A DNA stretch of 18,641 nt from positions 1 to 18,641 of the forward strand of contig JAWOJF010000173.1 in assembly GCA_046481785.1 (NCBI GenBank), in the 5' to 3' direction. Positions 14,587 to 18,641 of this stretch are shown here, one piece after another. Below the pieces are notes generated by a model, which worked only from the letters and a program-made list of their open reading frames with translations, did not search any database and was not told the DNA's origin. The translations under genes were made by a program, and so were the position numbers. Source of the DNA: JAWOJF01 sp046481785 (GTDB lineage Bacteria; Bacteroidota; Ignavibacteria; Ignavibacteriales; Ignavibacteriaceae). Position 1 is the first letter of the stretch. Each line of letters starts with the position of its first letter.

Positions 14587-14633
14587 CTTTAAAACAACCC
14601 TGCACAAAAGTACCGGGTTTTACCAGTTTTAAG
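14587..14633. terminator. Stem-loop just after the 83-aa gene
   Basis: CTTTAAAAC (14587-14595) pairs with GTTTTAAG (14626-14633), and inside it AACCC (14596-14600) pairs with GGGTT (14615-14619). On the minus strand it begins directly after the stop codon of the 83-aa gene. It lacks a clear T-run, so termination is only plausible. Confidence 0.35.
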
Positions 14634-14882
14634 TTATTTACTTATCTGATAAACAATTTTTCTTATAGTATCAAACTGCAGGTACGGATATTCTTCCCTA
14701 ATAGAGTCAATAGCATCCCCTGCACTAACCTTACTAGCTCTTAATTGTTTAAATTTCTTTCTTATCTGGTAATCCCTAACGGATTTCTCATCGATCAATC
14801 CCTGGGAGTTTAAAAGCTCATAGATATCATCACTAACAAGGTCTGACAAAGGATTATCTATTTTTGCTTTAATGGTTTTCAT
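14634..14882 (-). CDS. Hypothetical 82-aa helical protein
   Basis: Not recognised. There are two adjacent ATGs (14885 and 14882). AAGGA lies three bases before the first and six before the second, so I favour the second. The protein is charged, without TM segments or signal peptide. 'SDDIYELLNSQGLIDEKSVRDYQIRKKFKQLR' reads as two to three short helices and is followed by 'SAGDAIDSIREEYPYLQFDTIRKIVYQI', a helix-turn-helix-like stretch. DNA or RNA binding is a guess from helix pattern and charge, not from a family match. It is preceded by a second promoter/leader/terminator block (14975-15136) and followed by a stem-loop. Confidence 0.6.
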   Translation of the reverse strand: MKTIKAKIDNPLSDLVSDDIYELLNSQGLIDEKSVRDYQIRKKFKQLRASKVSAGDAIDSIREEYPYLQFDTIRKIVYQISK

Positions 14883-14974
14883 CATTCTTCCTTTCTTTTT
14901 GTTTATTTCCGGACCCCAATAAATCGTATCAATTTGTATGTTATAAACTATGACCTCCTAAAAAAAGTTCCATT

Positions 14975-15015
14975 AAAAAAACAAAAAACCGACCAGAGAT
15001 AATCCCTAAAATCGG
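14975..15015 (-). terminator. Intrinsic terminator upstream of the 83-aa gene
   Basis: On the minus strand CCGA (15015-15012) pairs with TCGG (14992-14989), with an inner AGGGA/TCTCT stem (15007-15003 with 14999-14995, one G-T wobble). TTTTTTGTTTTTTT follows (14988-14975). It points toward the 83-aa gene, whose start is about 90 bases further on. Confidence 0.6.
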
Positions 15016-15100
15016 CATTAATTTACTACTCCGGTATAAGCTAAAACGAACTTAGTTTCTTACCTGTAGTAGCAAATTCGATATAATATAACCCAATTGT
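14975..15100 (-). ncRNA. Second candidate structured leader RNA
   Basis: Upstream of the terminator is a nested hairpin: TACTAC (15071-15066) with GTAGTA (15029-15024), inside it GGTAAG (15064-15059) with CTTATACC (15040-15033), and inside that CTAAG/TTTAG closing a TTCGT loop. A terminator then follows at 15015-14975. The 5' end is inferred from a promoter near 15107-15136; a start nearer 15075 is also possible. It precedes the 83-aa gene in the same way that the 14458-14540 RNA precedes the DUF3098-like gene. No known RNA family is recognised. Confidence 0.4.
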
Positions 15101-15106
15101 TAACTG

Positions 15107-15136
15107 CAAAAATATGATAAAAATCATAAATGTCAA
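15107..15136 (-). promoter_or_regulatory. Promoter with internal CRP/FNR-like palindrome
   Basis: Minus-strand TTGACA (15136-15131) is followed 16 bases later by TATTTTTG (15114-15107), which fits the Bacteroidota -7 pattern TAnnTTTG. Between and overlapping them is the perfect palindrome TATGATTTTTATCATA (15113-15128). Its TGAT-N4-ATCA core is the half-site spacing used by CRP/FNR-family regulators. Placement between the promoter elements would suit repression by occlusion. Which regulator, if any, is unknown. Confidence 0.4.
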
Positions 15137-15315
15137 GGGTGTGAGGAAAATGACTTTAATTTAGTTAGTATTAGTTGACGCAAAAAAGGGACATTTGATG
15201 ACTGATAGCAAAATGCAGGAATCCCGCAAGTACCAAAAAAATGGTGGGAATTGATAAAAATAAATTACTATTTTGTGATGAGGGATAAATTTATAACCCA
15301 CAAACAAGGGGAGTA

Positions 15316-17937
15316 ATGAAGAAAATATACTGGATTTTTTTAGTTCTACTTCTGGTACAGATAAACACATCTGCACAAACAACATTTCCATTAGAGGTTG
15401 GGAATAAATGGTACTATACATCAGTTTCACCTGATACTGAATCCTATTATGGTGTTATAAAAGAAATTACCGGAAGCCTGCCGAACGGACTTATGGAGGT
15501 CTCTTCGAAATATTTATATAAGAACGGAAATATAGATAAAAAAGAGTATTGGGCGTATACTGGTGGTAATTTTTATTCAAATAATGAACCCACTTTTAGT
15601 GGTGCTGATATTTATTTTGATTCATCGTTAACTAATGATACTTGTTTTTCTAATAGTGTTTGGGAGGTTTGCAGAAGCTTAATCGAAGAAAAGATTTTTG
15701 GTTTCACCGGAGTTGGCCAGTTTACAAGTACAAGGTTTACTTCTACAAGTTCTAAAAGGGTCGAATCGGTAAAAATATTACAGGGTGTTGGCATTATTTC
15801 GAGAAAATTTCAGGGTTTGATCGGAGGATTAGGTTTTTATGATACAGAGACATTGATTGGAATGATAAAAAACGGAGTGGTATTAGGAGATACTATTATT
15901 GATCGAAATCATCAAAAAGAGTTGAAATTAATACATCAATTTAATGATGTTATTTATTCTTTTGCCTTTAAAGATTCATTATTTGGGCTTGTATCTTCGA
16001 ACTCTATATATCAAACGACTGATGGAGGAAATTCTTGGGTTTTTTTAGCTATACTGGGGCTGAATACCATAATCAACGAAATAAAATTTTTTAATAACAA
16101 TTTTATTCTTGGGATAGGTGCTCATGGAACAATAATAAAATCATTGGATGGCGGGAAGACATGGATTATATCTAATGTTGGAGAAGACATCTCTTTAACT
16201 TCAGTTTGTTTAACTAATGATAATAAACTCTTTATCCTTGGAGGAAAGAAAATTTATAAGTCTGAAGATGGTGGAACTACATGGGAAAAACAAGAAATTC
16301 CTATAGATTATCCTGAGTATAGATATTTAAGAGACATTGACTTTGTTAATAATGAAGTTGGATTTTGTGTTGGAGATTATACTACTGTAAAAACAACTGA
16401 CGGAGGTAAAACATGGTTGGGTATTCCTCCTATCATAAAAAATGAAACAATGTACAAAGTTAAATTTGTAAATCAGAATACTGGATTTGTTATTGGTGGG
16501 GAGCAAGTTTTCAGAACAACTGATGGAGGAGGCTCGTGGGCAAAAGTTTATACAAGTGATGGAGCTTATTTAATAGATATAACAAACTGGGATGAAAATA
16601 TAGTTTGGGTAACGGCGATAGATCAAATACTTAAAACAACTGATGGAGGTGAAAGCTGGGTGCGAGAATTAAGTCATAATTTTCTTGAGTCTGTAGTCTC
16701 CGTTAGTCCCGAAAAATACTTTGTATCTAATGATAATTCATTGTATGGAATTGGCTGGGTTGATAATGTTGATACCTCTGATACCGGAGATACCACTGAT
16801 ATCGGTTTTAAGGGTGAATGGAAAAATATTCATTCATTTTCAGAGTATGTAATTTCTATTTGCTTCATTGATACCATCACGGGATTTGGAGGAACAACTA
16901 ACTCCATTATAAAAACGACAAATGGTGGAGAAAGTTGGACTTCCGTACAGTCAACCTCACTAATAACAAAAATATTTTTTCATGATAAAAATATTGGATT
17001 TGCTGTTGGTGCAAATGTAGCCTATAAAACAATTGATGGAGGAGCAAACTGGTTTCCAATCCTCCATGATGAGGAAGAGTTTTTCACAAATGTTTTTTTC
17101 ATTAATGAAGCTGTTGGTTGGATCTGTTCTGATAATGAAGTAAAAAGAACAACTGATGGCGGATCCACCTGGCTAAATAGTGATACACCTGGAGCATCCG
17201 GAAACGTGGATATTGAATTCATTAATGAGGAAACCGGTTACGCGGTTGGGTTTTCTAGTATGATGTTTAAATCTTCAGATGGAGGTAAAAGTTGGGTGAG
17301 GGTAGGATTATCGACAGGGCGCGCATTTTTAGCAATAGATTTTATGAATAAGGACATCGGATTTTTACTTGAGGGAGGGAATATACTCAGAACAGAGGAT
17401 GGTGGAAATACCTGGAGTACAATTTATCAGGGCGATTCTGAGATAAATTCTCTTCAAGTAGTTAATAACAAATATATATGGGCAATAAGTGCAGATAAAA
17501 CATTGTTCAGCTCTAATACAGGATTAAACTGGGTTCAACAATCATTTAGCCCAAACTCATATCCTACAGAGATAAGTTGCGTGGATTCCCTAAATGCCTG
17601 GATCTTAGCGGGGCAACAATTATACCGTTTTATACCTGATATAGAAATAGATAATAAACCAGATAATAAACCTGATGTTTTTTATCTTTTACAAAACTTC
17701 CCAAATCCGTTTAACCCGGCAACTACCATTAGTTATCAAATACCTCAAGCCCAATTTGTTACGCTTAAAATTTACGATGTACTTGGCAGAGAAATAATTA
17801 CACTTGTTAATGATGAAAAACCCGCAGGCAGCTATGAGGTTAAATTTGATGGCAGCATGCTTTCAAGCGGAGTTTATTTTTATAGGCTTGAAGCTGGTGG
17901 TTATGTGGATACTAAAAAACTTTTATTGTTGAAATAA
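15316..17937 (+). CDS. Secreted BNR/YCF48-type repeat protein with type IX secretion sorting domain
   Basis: 873 residues. Signal peptide MKKIYWIFLVLLLVQINTSAQ. Residues about 22-230 form a unique N-terminal region ('FPLEVGNKWYYTSV'). Twelve Asp-box-like repeats of the 'TTDGGxSW' type start near residues 235, 277, 317, 361, 402, 442, 536, 574, 614, 655, 695 and 734, about 40 apart, as in BNR/sortilin/YCF48 beta-propeller blades. A short Asp/Thr linker at about 481-493 splits them six and six. Residues about 788-873 are a Por-type C-terminal domain ('NFPNPFNPATTISYQIP', 'YDVLGREI', 'SGVYFYRLEAG', 'KKLLLLK'), the signal for type IX secretion. Expected at the cell surface or outside; ligand or enzymatic role unknown. 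GGGGAG seven bases upstream supports the ATG. The nearest plus-strand gene downstream is a fucosidase 62 bases on. Confidence 0.88.
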   Translation: MKKIYWIFLVLLLVQINTSAQTTFPLEVGNKWYYTSVSPDTESYYGVIKEITGSLPNGLMEVSSKYLYKNGNIDKKEYWAYTGGNFYSNNEPTFSGADIYFDSSLTNDTCFSNSVWEVCRSLIEEKIFGFTGVGQFTSTRFTSTSSKRVESVKILQGVGIISRKFQGLIGGLGFYDTETLIGMIKNGVVLGDTIIDRNHQKELKLIHQFNDVIYSFAFKDSLFGLVSSNSIYQTTDGGNSWVFLAILGLNTIINEIKFFNNNFILGIGAHGTIIKSLDGGKTWIISNVGEDISLTSVCLTNDNKLFILGGKKIYKSEDGGTTWEKQEIPIDYPEYRYLRDIDFVNNEVGFCVGDYTTVKTTDGGKTWLGIPPIIKNETMYKVKFVNQNTGFVIGGEQVFRTTDGGGSWAKVYTSDGAYLIDITNWDENIVWVTAIDQILKTTDGGESWVRELSHNFLESVVSVSPEKYFVSNDNSLYGIGWVDNVDTSDTGDTTDIGFKGEWKNIHSFSEYVISICFIDTITGFGGTTNSIIKTTNGGESWTSVQSTSLITKIFFHDKNIGFAVGANVAYKTIDGGANWFPILHDEEEFFTNVFFINEAVGWICSDNEVKRTTDGGSTWLNSDTPGASGNVDIEFINEETGYAVGFSSMMFKSSDGGKSWVRVGLSTGRAFLAIDFMNKDIGFLLEGGNILRTEDGGNTWSTIYQGDSEINSLQVVNNKYIWAISADKTLFSSNTGLNWVQQSFSPNSYPTEISCVDSLNAWILAGQQLYRFIPDIEIDNKPDNKPDVFYLLQNFPNPFNPATTISYQIPQAQFVTLKIYDVLGREIITLVNDEKPAGSYEVKFDGSMLSSGVYFYRLEAGGYVDTKKLLLLK

Positions 17938-17999
17938 ATCTTGTTATTTTTCTTATAGTTGATATAAACCTTTATCTATTAGGATTCATAAAGCTATTC

Positions 18000-18641
18000 A
18001 TGAAATCTAAAATTTTTCTAAAGTTCTTTGTTATCCTTGCTTTGTTCTTGTTTGGATGTTCAAACGATATTAATGATCCGCAGGAGGAAGAAAGATTTAG
18101 TGTAATTAAGTCCCCACCCATTGAGTCCTTTTATCCTATACCTTCAAAGGCACAATTAAAATGGCAGGATTCAGAACTAATGTTATTTATACATTTCGGT
18201 ATTAATACCTTTACCGGTAAAGAATGGGGTGATGGTACAGAAGATCCGAGCCTTTTTAATCCGAAAACTGTTGATGCGGAACAATGGGTTAAAGTGGCAA
18301 AAGAAGCCGGTTTTAATTATTTAATTTTTACAGCAAAACATCATGACGGTTTTTGCTTGTGGCCAAGCAAATACACAGATTATACAATAAAGAATAGCCT
18401 TTATAAAAATGGTCATGGAGATATTGTAAAAGAAGTATCTGACGCCTGTAAAAAATATAATATGAATTTTGGCTTGTATCTCTCCCCATGGGACAGGCAT
18501 GAGCCATCATATGGTACCGAGACATATGATATATTTTATCAAAATCAATTAATTGAACTACTTACGAATTATGGAAAGATTAGTGAAATGTGGCTTGATG
18601 GGGCAAATGGAGATGAAATTGATGGAATGAAAGTTAATTAT
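18000..18641 (+). CDS. Alpha-L-fucosidase, GH29 family, N-terminal part (cut by window edge)
   Basis: 214 open codons to the window edge from ATG 18000. The start 'MKSKIFLKFFVILALFLFGC' is a lipoprotein signal with Cys20 as the lipidation site. GH29 motifs follow: 'LMLFIHFGINTFTGKEWGDG' with the conserved HFG, 'AKEAGFNYLIFTAKHHDGFCLW' with the conserved KHHDGF, 'LYLSPWDRH', and 'MWLDGANG', in which Asp200 is at the position of the family's catalytic nucleophile. These enzymes cleave alpha-linked fucose from glycans by a retaining mechanism. The acid/base residue and C-terminal modules lie beyond the window. It may be co-transcribed with the BNR protein 62 bases upstream, but no glycan-uptake genes are visible to confirm a polysaccharide-use locus. 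Confidence 0.93.
   Translation, partial: MKSKIFLKFFVILALFLFGCSNDINDPQEEERFSVIKSPPIESFYPIPSKAQLKWQDSELMLFIHFGINTFTGKEWGDGTEDPSLFNPKTVDAEQWVKVAKEAGFNYLIFTAKHHDGFCLWPSKYTDYTIKNSLYKNGHGDIVKEVSDACKKYNMNFGLYLSPWDRHEPSYGTETYDIFYQNQLIELLTNYGKISEMWLDGANGDEIDGMKVNY

Noticed and set aside
15206..15260. Hairpin upstream of the BNR gene (ACCA/TGGT with nearby TCCC/GGGA)
   Set aside because: Short, bulged and without a T-run; not distinguishable from chance.
15161..15430. Minus-strand 89-aa open frame
   Set aside because: Overlaps the signal peptide and start of the BNR protein on the opposite strand; composition reflects AT-rich DNA, no motif.

Overview
The window is AT-rich (my rough estimate is in the high 30s % GC) and looks like a chromosomal segment of a Bacteroidota/Ignavibacteriota-type bacterium. 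The evidence is a C-terminal Por/type IX secretion sorting domain of the 'NFPNPFNP...YFYRL...KLLLLK' kind, an S46-family dipeptidyl peptidase, a DUF3098-like small membrane protein, lipoprotein and secreted hydrolases, and many short palindromic intergenic repeats. Lineage below phylum is inference.

Layout. 1-224: start of a leftward short-chain dehydrogenase, cut by the window edge. It diverges from a zinc-free MDR/quinone-oxidoreductase-type gene (475-1449), and the gap between them holds an 18-bp direct repeat. 1450-1774: nested palindromic repeat element. 1775-7203: envelope and secreted functions, namely a four-TM protein, an S46 lipoprotein peptidase and a penicillin-acylase-family Ntn hydrolase. 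7320-12175: methylenetetrahydrofolate reductase, a Gfo/Idh/MocA oxidoreductase, D-Ala-D-Ala ligase, a FtsB/DivIC-like divisome protein directly abutting it, and the RarA/MgsA clamp-loader-like ATPase. 12175-12847: a four-helix-bundle (23S-rRNA-IVS/S23-type) gene framed by two inverted arrays of 11- to 15-bp units that all begin GTCATT. 12847-15136, all leftward: dprA, a 16-bp-period inverted tandem array, a DUF3098-like gene and an 83-aa unknown gene. Each of the two small genes is preceded by what looks like a promoter, a structured leader and an intrinsic terminator. 15316-17937: a large secreted BNR/YCF48-type repeat protein with a type IX sorting domain. 18000-18641: start of a lipoprotein GH29 alpha-L-fucosidase, cut by the window edge.

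How they fit together. Most protein genes are ordinary housekeeping (folate, cell wall, division, replication restart/recombination, DNA uptake) or cell-surface nutrient scavenging. The unusual content is between genes. At least five kinds of palindromic or tandem repeat are present, several ending exactly at the stop codons of flanking genes. The most striking is the four-helix-bundle gene inside inverted repeat arrays. Its architecture recalls 23S rRNA intervening sequences (long complementary stem with an ORF in the loop) but there is no rRNA here, so it may be a free-standing mobile or RNA-based element. The two leader-RNA candidates at 14458-14540 and 14975-15100 are the next best leads.
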